NCBI GenBank assembly: GCA_022414725.1
Contig: CM039466.1
Coordinates: forward strand, 12,922,008-12,986,007
Length of the DNA stretch: 64,000 nt
Direction of reading: 5' to 3'
From: Microglena sp. YARC
Lineage: Eukaryota > Chlorophyta > Chlorophyceae > Chlamydomonadales > Chlamydomonadaceae
Below the pieces are notes generated by a model that worked only from the letters and a program-made list of their open reading frames with translations, had not been told where the DNA came from and did no database searches. The position numbers and the translations under genes are program-made. This document shows, one piece after another, positions 19,473 to 29,390 of this stretch. Each line of letters opens with the position of its first letter. Within the stretch, counting starts at the first letter, position 1.

Positions 19473-20165
19473 ATGGAGAATATAGAAGAAGATAACAACC
19501 TATTAGAAGACATTTCAGTGATACCAGTCAAAGCTAAACGAGTTATGTCCGAGAAACAGAAAGCATCATTGGCTATCGCCAGAGAAAAAGCATGGGCAAA
19601 AAGGCGGGAATTAGGAGAGATTACACGACAGGAGAAAGAACTGAAGATTCAAGAGAAAGAAGTCCAAAAACAAGAAAAAACGGCAGAAATGACACGTCGC
19701 AAAAACACTGTCTTTAAAAAGCTGAAGAAGGATGTGGTTGTTTCTCTTGAATCTTCAGATGAAGATAAACAGATGGTAACAGATTCTCAATCAGAAGAAG
19801 AAGAAGAAAAAGAAGGAGAGGTACAACAGATATCAAAATACATTGAAAAACGTCTGAAGGTCACCAAAGCTAGGCCAATGCTTACTCAAGAAGATACAGT
19901 ACAACTTCTTAGGGAAAAAAAATTAAACGAGGGCAAACGAGTCGCTTACCAATCACTCTTTAAACAGATGAGGCATATCGTGAGAGGCAACAAGCATATA
20001 CCAGGAACAGGTACCAAAATGATCCTGAATTTCTCGAAAAACGAAATGAACGCGCAAGACTATATCATGCAAAAAAAAGAGAAGAAAAAAAGGCGTTATT
20101 ATTGGCAGAAACTGTCGGAGTATAGTGTTTCATTTAAAAAATTGAAATGCACATTATTTTTTTGA
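19473..20165 (+). CDS. Charged coiled-coil PLV protein
   Basis: An intact 230-codon frame. After an acidic start comes MSEKQKASLAIAREKAWAKR, a Lys/Arg/Glu-rich helix predicted to be coiled coil (about residues 35-85), then an acidic Ser/Glu stretch (EEEEEKEGE) and a Lys-rich C-terminal half. Proteins with an S-x-KQ-x2-L-x2-AR-x3 block are frequent hypothetical genes in PLVs and Polintons, where a DNA- or core-binding role has been suspected. No enzymatic motif. Confidence 0.65.
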   Translation: MENIEEDNNLLEDISVIPVKAKRVMSEKQKASLAIAREKAWAKRRELGEITRQEKELKIQEKEVQKQEKTAEMTRRKNTVFKKLKKDVVVSLESSDEDKQMVTDSQSEEEEEKEGEVQQISKYIEKRLKVTKARPMLTQEDTVQLLREKKLNEGKRVAYQSLFKQMRHIVRGNKHIPGTGTKMILNFSKNEMNAQDYIMQKKEKKKRRYYWQKLSEYSVSFKKLKCTLFF

Positions 20166-22757
20166 GTATTTGAAGTAAAACGCTTAAGAGATTGTTCACA
20201 CATTAATATATTACAGAATCATAATGGCATCAAATACGACTTTGGCAAAATGGTACAAAAAGCATTTGGTAGCATCAGGAGAAGCTCCACGCAGGATTAC
20301 TAAAAAGTATGTGATCGAACAGGGTCACGAATCAGTAGAAGAGTTCTATAATGCTGTGGAATGGTACAAGAACTACATGAAAGAAGAGGCAAAAAGGGTT
20401 AAGAGGCAAAAGAAGGTACAATATGATAGGGAACGCTACCAAAAAAACGCTCCCAAAAGGTTAGTCGAATTCGAGCTTTTCAATCAGGCCAGCAACACTT
20501 TGTATGTGTATAGATGTATTTCTATCACAAACGCTTTTCGTCCTTTAAAGAATTTCGGCCCAGACACATTGTTGGTTTTGGCCGAAATTAACCAAGACAA
20601 ATATACCAAAAAAACTGAAGAGGGAGAGTATGTGTCTAATACTTTAGCTGGGAAAAACATTTTTTTCACAGGATATGCAGAACTACTGAACATACTTGAC
20701 ATTGACGACCCAAGTATGGGAGCTTTGTTAACAAGACTCATATCACGATCCCTGGCAATAAAAATTACCTCCAACGAACCTGTGAATAATACAGTTGATA
20801 GGCCGTTCTTGTACAGGACTATCAGGGATAACATACATACTGTTTATACAGAATGTAAGTTCATACGTTTTGAGTGGGACAATAAAGGAGATAGCTTACA
20901 AACAAGTATAAAAAGGACCAGGAATCGGAATTTACCCAACGGAGCATGTGCAATTGAAGCAATTCTGAATGGTTTTCAGCCAGCATTCGACTCCTACAAC
21001 AAGAAATTGAAGTATCATAAACATACACTCACATTTGAATCAATTTATTGGGATATATTCGAAAAAGAATATCACGGAGTGTCTGACATTGACATGACAG
21101 TCGAGGATTATTTGAAGTGGTTCAAGAAGAATGGTTTTGGAGCAGAAATATACGACAACGAAAACAGGGTAGTATGTAAATCTGAGCCACCACTTGAGGA
21201 GCAAACAAAAACATACAGTATCCAGAAACTACGTGTCATATATTGGCACGAACATGTGCAGAACATAGACGAAGTGATGTCTTTTGCCAAGACAACTAAG
21301 AAGGACATGTACTCTCGTCCGTCATCCAACTTTGTAGTGCCAAAAGTCAAAAAGGTTACAAGTAGTAGTACAGCTGACACAACAGACATGTATCACTTGG
21401 CAAACAAATACGAAGACATATTCCCAATTATTAAAGCTGGAATGGAAGCATCAAAAAAGGACATCAGAATCATCTACAACGGAGATATGAAAGAAGTTCT
21501 GTTAAACTTAGTTCAAAAAGAAGGATGTGACCCCAAGCCGATCATGCAAACTGGACATATTATTTCACGGTTAGAATTGAACCACATCGTGACAAAGGAC
21601 GACAAACCTATAGCCATCTCAGTTGAGAATGCATCTCAAGTGCAAGGTTTTTCAAAATGTCCAATTCTAGACGTAGACACGTTTGTAGACTACAAGAACC
21701 TGGACTCAGAAGTGAAGGGATCGTTTCTAAGTAATAAATTTAAATCCGAGATGAGCATTGAAGGCAGTGAGGTTTTCAAAACATGTTTAGATCGAGTACC
21801 AATGGGCAGGCTTGTTGACAAAGATCTGTCTACCATAGATCTTGACGAGATTACAGCGTTTGATATCAATAAGCATTACTTTACTTGCATATGGATGTTG
21901 GTTGATGGACCAGGGTTCCCAGTTACAAATTCATGGGATATATTCTACACACACATAGATGATAAACCACTAAATGAAGCAAAATTCACGACTAAGAAAC
22001 GAAAGGTTGTGGAATATGATGACCCGTTTCAAAACAACTTCACGCAAACAACACTTGATTCTCAGGGCGGAATAGTTAAAAGGAAACCGTTCAACAAAGG
22101 ATACCTGTATCTCGTCAGAATAGATGAGGAACACCCCATTTGCAACCAGGATAAAATGCTCATTTATGGGTACGAAGTTGTGCAATTGAAATTCAAATAC
22201 ACAATATTAGCATATCTGCGAGTTTAGTTGAAGAAGTGTAGGTATCTAGCAACTATATTAAAACAGTGTTTGGGGGAGGGGAAGTACGGACACATCCCAA
22301 AAGATTTGTTAAAGGGAATCCCTAACGAACTATCCCTTAAGGCCTTTTTGGAAAAAAACACAACACCAGCAGGCATTCAAAAATCTTCAAGAACAGATCT
22401 GATGCTGTAGAATATGCAAACAAACACAAAGGAAATGTTATACCTATGGCAGACGACGTGTTTCTTGTAACCATCACACAGAAAACAGAGCTCATAAACG
22501 GATTTCTACCAATGAGGTATGCCCTCACGAATCTAGCAAGATTCCAGATCAATGACGCATATGAAAAGCTGAGCGTCGACAATCAAGTGCTTGCTGTAAA
22601 AACCGACTGCCTATATGCCATAATAAAAGACGGAATGTGTATCAAACAGCGAATTGGCATATATTTCGGTCAATACAAGATATTGAAAGGATCTCTGCCT
22701 CCTAATAACGAGATTGTACAATACAAAACAAAACAAATCTGAACATACCCAGAGCAA

Positions 22758-22853
22758 GATATTCGTACATTTCGGAGGCTGTCGATGTCGATATTCGTAC
22801 ATTTCGGAGGCTGTCGATGTCGATATTCGTACATTTTGGAGGCTGTCGATGTC
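22758..22853 (+). repeat. Tandem repeat, 3 x 32 bp at the LINE 5' junction
   Basis: Three head-to-tail units of gatattcgtacatttcgg plus aggctgtcgatgtc, with one change in the third. The first gatatt belongs to the interrupted polymerase gene, so each unit repeats a bit of target plus the start of the LINE. Confidence 0.9.
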
Positions 22854-23716
22854 GAAGGTATTATGTCTGAAGTTTTTGAGTCATGGAGGTTTAAGTACCC
22901 AAGTGACACCAATGCAGTTAGAGACATCCCTGATGAGAGAAGGGTTGGCTTTAAACGCCTCCGATACCAAAAATGGTTCGCAGCCAACAGCAATGATGAG
23001 AATGGCTTGATTCCCTTTACATCCGCCTTACATAAGCAGGATCAGATTCGTTCTATAGCACAGTTTAGAATGGGTTCCCATTGACTGAACACAGAAAGAA
23101 TGAGGGTGGTGGATAGAGCACACATCCCTCGCTCAATGAGACACTGTCAAATGTGTGGGTTCCAAAAACCTGAGGATGAAATGCATATGTTTGAGTGCCC
23201 TTTTTATAATGATATTCGCCTCCGCTACCAGAATCTGTTTACAGATATTTATAGGCATGTCCATGAGGATACCGACTTAACCGTATGGAATGTGGAATTC
23301 TGCGATTCCACATTCAGAACCTTTATGAATGGAAATGGCACTAAGTCTTTTTGGAGCAACCTAGCCGACTATCTTTCTACTTGTAGAAGAGCAAGACAGG
23401 AAGCCCTGGACTGCTTAGTGGCACCGTAATTTATTATCCCTTTTTTTCTTCTTGTGACTTCTCATTTGTTAGCTTCTTACCTCCGCCACTGTAAGTGGTT
23501 GAGATCTGGGTCCTGCTCTAAGGGGTTTAATACCTACGCCACCAAAACGGTGGTTGGGAGTTTGGTTTGTTTGTCCTCGACACACCCCTGATGTAATGGT
23601 TTTTTTTGCTTTGTGGGTGCTTTTTCTTTTTGTTTAAAGCACAGAGTCTCATACACCCTCGCGGTGTCAAGTAGACTTTAACATGTAATGTAATGTAATG
23701 TAATGTAATGTAATGT
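22764..23716 (+). mobile_element. 5'-truncated LINE (non-LTR retrotransposon)
   Basis: About 950 bp inserted in the PLV replication gene. Contains a frame ending around 23429 with HCQMCGFQKPEDEMHMFECP, a C-x2-C...H-x4-C zinc knuckle of the kind found at the C-terminus of LINE reverse transcriptases, followed by a non-coding tail that ends in five to six taatg units. A short word tatt lies at both junctions and may be the target duplication. The reverse transcriptase core is missing, so it is a dead-on-arrival copy. Confidence 0.7.
22860..23429 (+). pseudogene. LINE ORF2 C-terminal fragment with zinc knuckle
   Basis: Two overlapping frames (about 22860-23084 and 23100-23429) separated by a stop near 23084 encode the end of a LINE reverse transcriptase polyprotein. 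The second contains RHCQMCG and HMFECPFYNDIRLRY, the zinc knuckle plus a helical tail. The polymerase domain has been lost by 5' truncation. It is on the same strand as the viral gene it interrupts. Confidence 0.6.
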
Positions 23717-23718
23717 AT
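23667..23718 (+). repeat. LINE 3' tail, taatg microsatellite
   Basis: taatg repeated about six times, then tattgttgac resumes the viral gene. LINEs without poly-A often end with such short tandem repeats. Confidence 0.8.
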
Positions 23719-25171
23719 TGTTGACAAGGTTTTACCAAAAAAAATCATTGATGGGTTTGCCGGTTGTGGAAAGAGCTATGCTGCTCAAGACTATGTCTAT
23801 AAACCTTTGGGGAAAAATAAGAAACAACGTTTTGAGGATAAGGAAATATTGGTGGTATGCCCATATAACGCCCAGGTTAACAATGTGCTAAAGAAAAGCA
23901 GGGAAGACGGACATGATATCCAAGCATGCACATTTCACAATCTTATTGGCCTCAATTTCGAAGGAGAGTATGGGAAGAACAACGCATTTTCACTAGATGA
24001 CATTAAAGCCATCATATTCGAGGAAGTAATGTTGATGACCAGGAGACATATGAATGAAATGAACAAGTTCATGCACAAACGCCCACATATATGTTTCATA
24101 GCCAATGGGGATTCACACCAACTGGAATCGATTGATGATGATGCTACAATTGAGATGAAATGTGACTATGTGCAAAAAATATTCGATAATAAATATACAT
24201 TAACATTCAACCATAGACTGAAAACACAACAAGACAGAGATGATATGCTCCTCATCCAAGACGACCTATATGACGAAACCAAAGATTTACAAAAAACCAT
24301 CAGAAAATGGTTCAAGGATAGAATACTTTCCTCGTTAGAAGATGTTAGTAAGCTAAAAATCAATAGAGCAATCAGCTATCTTGTGTACAGCTCAAAGGTT
24401 TTGAACACTTTTATAGACGAGCGCCTGGACAAAAGTAAAAAGCGGAAGGCAGCACAATGCTATACGCTGGCAGATGGCAAAACATATCACTTCGGCCAAG
24501 AGCTAGTTTGCAAAACCAATATCACGAGGAGTTATAAATACAAGGACGATGGGGAAGAGAAAACAGCAACAACCAAGTTGCGTCCGAATCAGAGGTACAC
24601 AATAATCGGGCAGACCAAAAAGGAATTCAAACTACAGGACATCTCGTCTGAACACATCAAAATAGATATAACGCACGACATGATCTGCAAATGGTTCGAG
24701 CTAAGTCACTGTAATACGTGTCACAGCGAACAAGGGTCTTGCATTGCAGAGAAGTTTGTCATAACAGATCTGCTAACAATCACGGACAGGAGATGGGTAT
24801 ACTCAGCTGTTTCCAGGTGCAGTAAGCTATCTGACGTATATTTTCTGCAGATGGACTTGACAGACCTGAGGTTAGACGAGTTCTTCAAAGACAAAATACA
24901 GGGATACAAAAAACAAGACAGGTCAAAGAAACGTGATTATGACTACATGTTAGAGGAGTATGTAGACGTGGAATGGTGCAAGGAGCAATACATCCAAAAC
25001 AATGTATGTATTGGATGTCAAGGACACATGAATGTGGAGAAGAGTAGCAAAATTCAATGTACTGTTGACAGAATAGATAACGCATTTGCACACTTCAAGT
25101 GGAATTGCAGATTAATGTGCAATAAGTGCAATACCGCGAAAAAATAAGTTTAACGTCCTAATATATATAGG

Positions 25172-26251
25172 ATGACGGAGCTTGAATATATTTTAAAAAA
25201 TAATCCGAATCTAAAATTGTTGTCCAAGCAAAAGCTATTTACAAGGCTAAAAGATGACGGGATTACCAAACGAGATATTGAAGATTACTTCAATCCACGA
25301 GAACTCACACAAATATATCAAAAACCACAAAATACCAAATTCAAATTCAAAATAACCGCCCCTCCAAGATCTTTCCAGATCGATGTAGCAATTATGCCAT
25401 TGTCGAGTAAGAGGATAAATAATAACATAAACCAAATTCTTATGTGCATAGACATCATTTCTAGAAAGGCTTATTGTTACCCACTGAAAAGCGGCAAGAT
25501 GAATGATGTCTTAGACGCCTATCAGAAATTTATAGGCGATGTAGACGAAGATATCAATAGTGTATCAGGAGATAATTTTTTGGCATCTTCAATATTTGAG
25601 TCTTTCAATAAAGAACTAAATATAAGGATTTATACAGACGTTGCAAAAGAAGACCACATTACTCCGATGGGGAACAAGCTGGGAATCGTTGACCGCTTTA
25701 CCAGGACTCTGAAAGGTTTGATAAAGAAACACTCACTGGAGAACAAGACTAAAAAATGGGTAGATGCACTTGGTGATATTGTTGAGCTTTACAACAATAC
25801 AGCCCATTCTGGGTTGAAAGATGCAACCCCAGAAGAAGTGTATGATGATTATGACTACAGCCAAAAGCTATATGAAGCTCAGTCAAAAAAGAATGAAAAG
25901 ATGAATGACAAAGTGACCATGAAAGTAGGGGACAGAGTGCGTGTAATGTTACAGAAGAAGACCTTTGAAAAGGAGAAAGCCACGTTTTCCACAGAGATTT
26001 ACACCATTGAAGAACATATAGGATACAGATTCAAGCTCAAAGGAGTCAAACGTCTATACAGACCAAGCGAAATGAACATTGTTACAAATGTGAAAGACAG
26101 ATTAGAGCCGGAAAAAGAAGACAATCAAATCAGAAGGATGCAAAGATCAAAGGCATTTAATTCCTATGACGAGATTGTTACTGCTCTTGATAAGAAGGAC
26201 GAACCAAAAGAGAAACGGACTGTAAGAAAGCCCAAACGGTTTGCTGAGTAA
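25172..26251 (+). CDS. Retroviral-type (rve) integrase of the PLV
   Basis: An intact 359-codon frame, starting ATG 25172 after taatatatatagg. The RNase H-fold core carries D71 (FQIDVAIM), D134 (SVSGDNF) and, where a glutamate is usual, D174 (GIVDRFTRTLKG), so the triad is D-D-D with 39 residues between the last two. YNNTAHSGL follows, and then an SH3/chromo-like region (VGDRVRVML, YRPSEMN). It would join the linear viral DNA to host DNA using the terminal repeats. The gene ends inside the inner edge of the right terminal repeat. It is one of the few large PLV genes without a lesion. Confidence 0.88.
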   Translation: MTELEYILKNNPNLKLLSKQKLFTRLKDDGITKRDIEDYFNPRELTQIYQKPQNTKFKFKITAPPRSFQIDVAIMPLSSKRINNNINQILMCIDIISRKAYCYPLKSGKMNDVLDAYQKFIGDVDEDINSVSGDNFLASSIFESFNKELNIRIYTDVAKEDHITPMGNKLGIVDRFTRTLKGLIKKHSLENKTKKWVDALGDIVELYNNTAHSGLKDATPEEVYDDYDYSQKLYEAQSKKNEKMNDKVTMKVGDRVRVMLQKKTFEKEKATFSTEIYTIEEHIGYRFKLKGVKRLYRPSEMNIVTNVKDRLEPEKEDNQIRRMQRSKAFNSYDEIVTALDKKDEPKEKRTVRKPKRFAE

Positions 26252-26634
26252 CAGCGGTGTTCCGCTAACCAACTGTCATCCATTCCTCCTCCTGCGAGTA
26301 GCGGGGGCGGAACGGTAACCGGTATATCAGTCGCATCCTGCGCGGAGAGTAGAAAGGTGTAACAAAGTGTAATGAATCGTATTTTGTCGTATTTTGTCGT
26401 ATTTTGTCGTATTTTTTCTTATCCATTCGTGTAACCTCCCGTCACGCAGTGATGGTCGCGTCAGCTCCCGAATCTTAGGCGAATTGTTGGTACTGCATGA
26501 TCATTTGAGAGAAAGACGACAGAACGCCCACACAAACAAATAGCCCGGGCCATCGCTAGACAGTCGCGGAATTTACCTACCCTTCTTTTGCATTTTTCGG
26601 AATTTTCTATATACTCGGGAAAGATGCCGTCGTG
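26252..26634 (-). repeat. PLV right terminal inverted repeat
   Basis: Complement of 12841-13180. Compared with the left copy it has an additional segment of about 60 bp near 26275-26335 and a different 40-bp stretch near 26430-26460. The inner end forms the hairpin AGCGG-TGTT-CCGCT at the integrase stop, matching AGCGG-AACG-CCGCT at the left inner end. Confidence 0.92.
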
Positions 26635-26670
26635 CCGCTAGTGCCATACTTACTCGTGTAAACGCCCTCT

Positions 26671-27143
26671 AATATCACCTAGGACTCGTCCTGAGAAACG
26701 CAATACACAAAGCCCGAAGCCCCTCATAACTTTCTCCGCTGCACCTTTCCCATTCTCGTAATAGCGGTTTTCTTTTATGTTTTCCCACCCCCCGAAAAGG
26801 TTGTGTAGCTGTGTAGCTGTGTAGCTACTTTTCAAAAACGGCCACAACCCTCCTCGTAGCCAGTTCCGAGAACTGAGTTCCCCATCCGCTTTTCTCCCCA
26901 TCGCATATACATATAATTTTAAATAATATCGCTAGATAGAGTTCGAATTTACGTGCACGAGTGCACTCGTTTGGGGGGTGCGTGATAGATAACTGACCGC
27001 TGGCACGGCAACTTGTACAGACCCGGCAGTACGGCACCCGCGGCATGTCCAATGTCCAGTGTCCAATGTCCAGTGTCCAATGTCCAATGTCCAATGTCTG
27101 AGTCGTAATTGTGGTGAATGAGGAAAACGTGTTGTCCGGTTGG
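26671..27143. other. Spacer with two minisatellites
   Basis: Contains three units of tgtgtagc (26802-26825) and seven units of tgtccar (27046-27094). No gene. It separates the PLV from the first retrotransposon. Confidence 0.6.
27046..27101 (+). repeat. 7-bp minisatellite (TGTCCAA/TGTCCAG)
   Basis: Seven exact-length units alternate between tgtccaa and tgtccag, followed by one degenerate unit tgtctga. It is not the plant-type telomere repeat. Confidence 0.9.
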
Positions 27144-27363
27144 TTTCAATCAATAGAGTTGTTACACAATGAAGACTAAAGAGCAGATAGCTTATCATCG
27201 CAACTCGTGCGGCTATATAGAAAAGGAAGTCTTCAGGAAGGTTCCGAAGACACGTGCGGGCCATAGCTAGCCTATGGCCCGGCGGCAGGCAACCCGGGTC
27301 CTGGAGCCACAGGACCTCGCGTGCGCTATGCCAACTCAGTGTCCGACTCGACGGACAATAACA
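27144..27363 (-). repeat. TE1 3' LTR
   Basis: Reads TGTTATTGTCCG at its start on the minus strand. Same length (220 bp) as the LTR of TE2 (32210-32429) and nearly identical to 31468-31684. Contains ctatatagccgcac, a TATA-like core promoter on the minus strand. Confidence 0.8.
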
Positions 27364-28019
27364 TCCCCCCCAATTCAAGGTATTCTTGGGTACAAGAATC
27401 CCTGGAATTAGCTGAGGGGCATAAAGAAAATACAGGAGTATAAGGGCTGACAGGGCTATTAGATATGCTAACGGCTGGCAAGAGGAACTGTAAATAATAA
27501 ATTATTTGGGACAGTCCAAAGGGGTGTGGCACATTGAAGGCAGGGATCTTTAGGTCAATGTCTGCTAGGGGCCAGGAATGAGAGGGATTAGGAGTATAAA
27601 GGACTGACTGGCTGTAAGCAACTTCTTTTAGGTAGACGTCCCCCGCTGGCTCATGTAATCAATCCAGATGGAGAGATATGCTGAGATACTTCCAAAGTCA
27701 TCTATAAGGTAGCTTTAACTCAGAGAAGACTATTAATACTATGGACTATGCTTAAGAGTTATGGCAGCCTAGGAGTCAGGCTGAGGCACAGGAGAAGCTG
27801 CCAGGTAGCTGCCAGTGGGGCTGCCAGGATGTCTGTCAGATAGGACTGATTCCCCCCATAATTTGGGATTACCCTAAATTAGAGAATTGAAGACATGCTG
27901 TAGAAGCTTAAGAAAGAGATACTTAAGAACTAGAAAACAGCAGTACATGGGGAAGTACAGTGCAGCACATTAATCCTAGAGTGTTCATGGCTAAAACAAG
28001 AATGTCAACTATGATCAAG
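27364..28019 (-). other. TE1 3' untranslated region
   Basis: A non-coding part between the end of the second frame and the 3' LTR. It includes a purine/pyrimidine stretch acatcccccccaattc next to the LTR that could serve as polypurine tract on the minus strand. Confidence 0.5.
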
Positions 28020-29390
28020 TTAGGTGCCAGATGCTGGGTAACCATCAAGGTCCAGCTGGGTGTGGAGTTTCTCCAGGAGGGTGGAGAAAGATTTCCTAGA
28101 CATTTTTGGGGTGTCCAGCATGTTGATGAATGTGAAATCCATAGGGCTCCAGTGCATGCTGAGGTTGTTGACACACATTACTCTGCCCCCAGGATACACA
28201 CAGCTGATGGGGTGCATAAGCATCTTGGGCCAGGAAACCAGTACCCTTGCATGTGCTTGGACCATAGCTGCTTGGAGGCATATGGCCCACTGAATGGTGG
28301 GCCTTGCAGCTGTGGAGACAGTGGGGCATATGTGTACCATGTGTTGCAATCTGTTGACATGCTTGAGGAGGGGTCCACAGACTGAGAGGTGACTGTTGTG
28401 CATCTGTCTGCTGGGGAACCTGGACATTTCAGCAGCCAGAAGGGCAGGGAACTTGGTAGATAGCTGGTCAATGAGGATGGGGATAGGCTGTCTAGGTCTG
28501 ATGCTGAAGGCTCTAAGGGAGGAAGGGGAATTGTTGAGGGTGTTCAGCAGGGCTCCAAACTTGGTCCTGGAGAGGCCAGAGTTGTTCAGGAAATGGACTG
28601 GGTGGGTGTTGATGTTGACATGGGCTAGGGGCTGATCAGGAGAGAGAGGGGTAGCTGAGGGAATCCATTGGTCAAATCTAAGGGCTTGGGATAGCTCCTG
28701 TTGGGTGCAGGACCCCTGTCCATCAATGGGATAGGGACTCTCATAGCTGGTTCTGGCTTGGTCTAGCAGGAGGTCCATCTCTCTTCTGGCTTGTGCTTCT
28801 GTCAGGTTACACAGCTCATCATGGGGAACAGTGGGCATCTGCTGGCTAGGGGCTGTGGAGTAATCAGTATCTGGGATGAAGTCATGGGATGATGTGGTAT
28901 ACAAGTCATCTTCCAGCATGTCATGGTGGTGTGGTGAGAATTCCCCCCCATTGTCTGACTGGATCATGGAGGGCATGATGGGTTGAACAAGGTCAGGCAT
29001 GTCATCCTCACCATTTGCCGAAACCATGTCTGGTAGGCTGCTGGGGCTGCTGGGAGTGTCATGGGGAATGGTGCAACTGGCAGCAGCATCATCATTGTAG
29101 CAGATGGTCTTGGGGTCTTGCTGGGTGACCATCATGATGACAGATGGAAGGGACTTACAGGGGTATGGGGAAGGGGGAGGGATCTTAGAGGTGCTAGTGA
29201 TGTAGAGGCCATTTTGTTTAGGGCATAAGAGAATAGTCTTGGAGCCCTTGGAAGTTGGGAGGGAGAGTGTAGCAGCAGCATTAGATGCATGGAGTTGGAG
29301 GTTGGGGCAGAGTTTGTGTGCTGCATGCACACTGAGTATGTTGACCACAGTCAAGGGTGGAGCAAGGAGCACATCGTTGAGTGTGATCAT
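28020..29390 (-). CDS. TE1 second frame: protease end, integrase remnant, unknown domain
   Basis: 456 codons overlapping gag by four bases. It opens with NDVLLAPPLTVVNILSVHAA, which is the end of a copia protease (VLYVP..NLLSV type), and continues with a Ser/Pro/Asp-rich part that includes QSDNGGEFSPH, the block around the second catalytic aspartate of copia integrases. The last about 200 residues (from DQPLAHVNINTHPVHFLNN) match no domain I know; reverse transcriptase would be expected here. TE2 carries the same QxDNGGEFSPH junction, so the deletion appears to predate both copies. Confidence 0.6.
   Translation of the reverse strand: MITLNDVLLAPPLTVVNILSVHAAHKLCPNLQLHASNAAATLSLPTSKGSKTILLCPKQNGLYITSTSKIPPPSPYPCKSLPSVIMMVTQQDPKTICYNDDAAASCTIPHDTPSSPSSLPDMVSANGEDDMPDLVQPIMPSMIQSDNGGEFSPHHHDMLEDDLYTTSSHDFIPDTDYSTAPSQQMPTVPHDELCNLTEAQARREMDLLLDQARTSYESPYPIDGQGSCTQQELSQALRFDQWIPSATPLSPDQPLAHVNINTHPVHFLNNSGLSRTKFGALLNTLNNSPSSLRAFSIRPRQPIPILIDQLSTKFPALLAAEMSRFPSRQMHNSHLSVCGPLLKHVNRLQHMVHICPTVSTAARPTIQWAICLQAAMVQAHARVLVSWPKMLMHPISCVYPGGRVMCVNNLSMHWSPMDFTFINMLDTPKMSRKSFSTLLEKLHTQLDLDGYPASGT

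Larger units (their letters stand above)
20224..25147 (+). pseudogene. DNA polymerase B / SF1 helicase / HNH-like zinc module fusion, disrupted
   Basis: One long gene when read through its lesions. Residues 1-480 have no motif I recognise. Polymerase motif A is TAFDINKHYFTCI near residue 547. The first frame ends at TAG 22225-22227, and the same frame goes on to about 22350-22385, where a frameshift leads to the region with MRYALTNLARF and motif C VKTDCLYA (KTDC in place of DTDS). TGA at 22740-22742 and a LINE (22764-23716) follow. Then, in a continuous frame, comes the helicase: Walker A GFAGCGKSY (23752), motif II IIFEEVMLM, motif III GDSHQLES, and motif VI YSAVSRC. The C-terminus is a zinc/HNH-like module: CIGC, VDRIDNAFAH, CRLMCNKCN. 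Fusion is supported because sequence on the two sides of the LINE joins in frame. It would replicate viral DNA. As it stands the gene is dead. Confidence 0.8.
12260..26670. mobile_element. Endogenous Polinton-like virus (PLV), degenerate
   Basis: A 14.4-kb element bounded by inverted repeats and carrying the hallmark set of the Polinton/PLV group: double-jelly-roll major capsid protein, minor capsid-type genes, FtsK/A32-like packaging ATPase, family B DNA polymerase with helicase, and a retroviral-type integrase. The outermost 18 bp (agagggcgtttacacgag) occur in inverted orientation at 12260-12277 and 26653-26670. The AT-rich coding region contrasts with its surroundings. Genes left of 16.0 kb run leftwards and those right of it run rightwards. 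Most large genes are interrupted and a LINE has inserted. No clean target duplication is visible (ccccta and aatatc flank it). It is an integrated virus of an alga or other protist, not of animals or crops. Confidence 0.88.

Noticed and set aside
12254..26676. A 5- or 6-bp target duplication for the PLV
   Set aside because: ccccta and aatatc do not match; shifting the boundary by a few bases gives no convincing repeat.
26825..27378. Minus-strand frames with repeats such as HWTLDIGHWTLD
   Set aside because: Caused by the 7-bp TGTCCAA minisatellite and the TE1 LTR.
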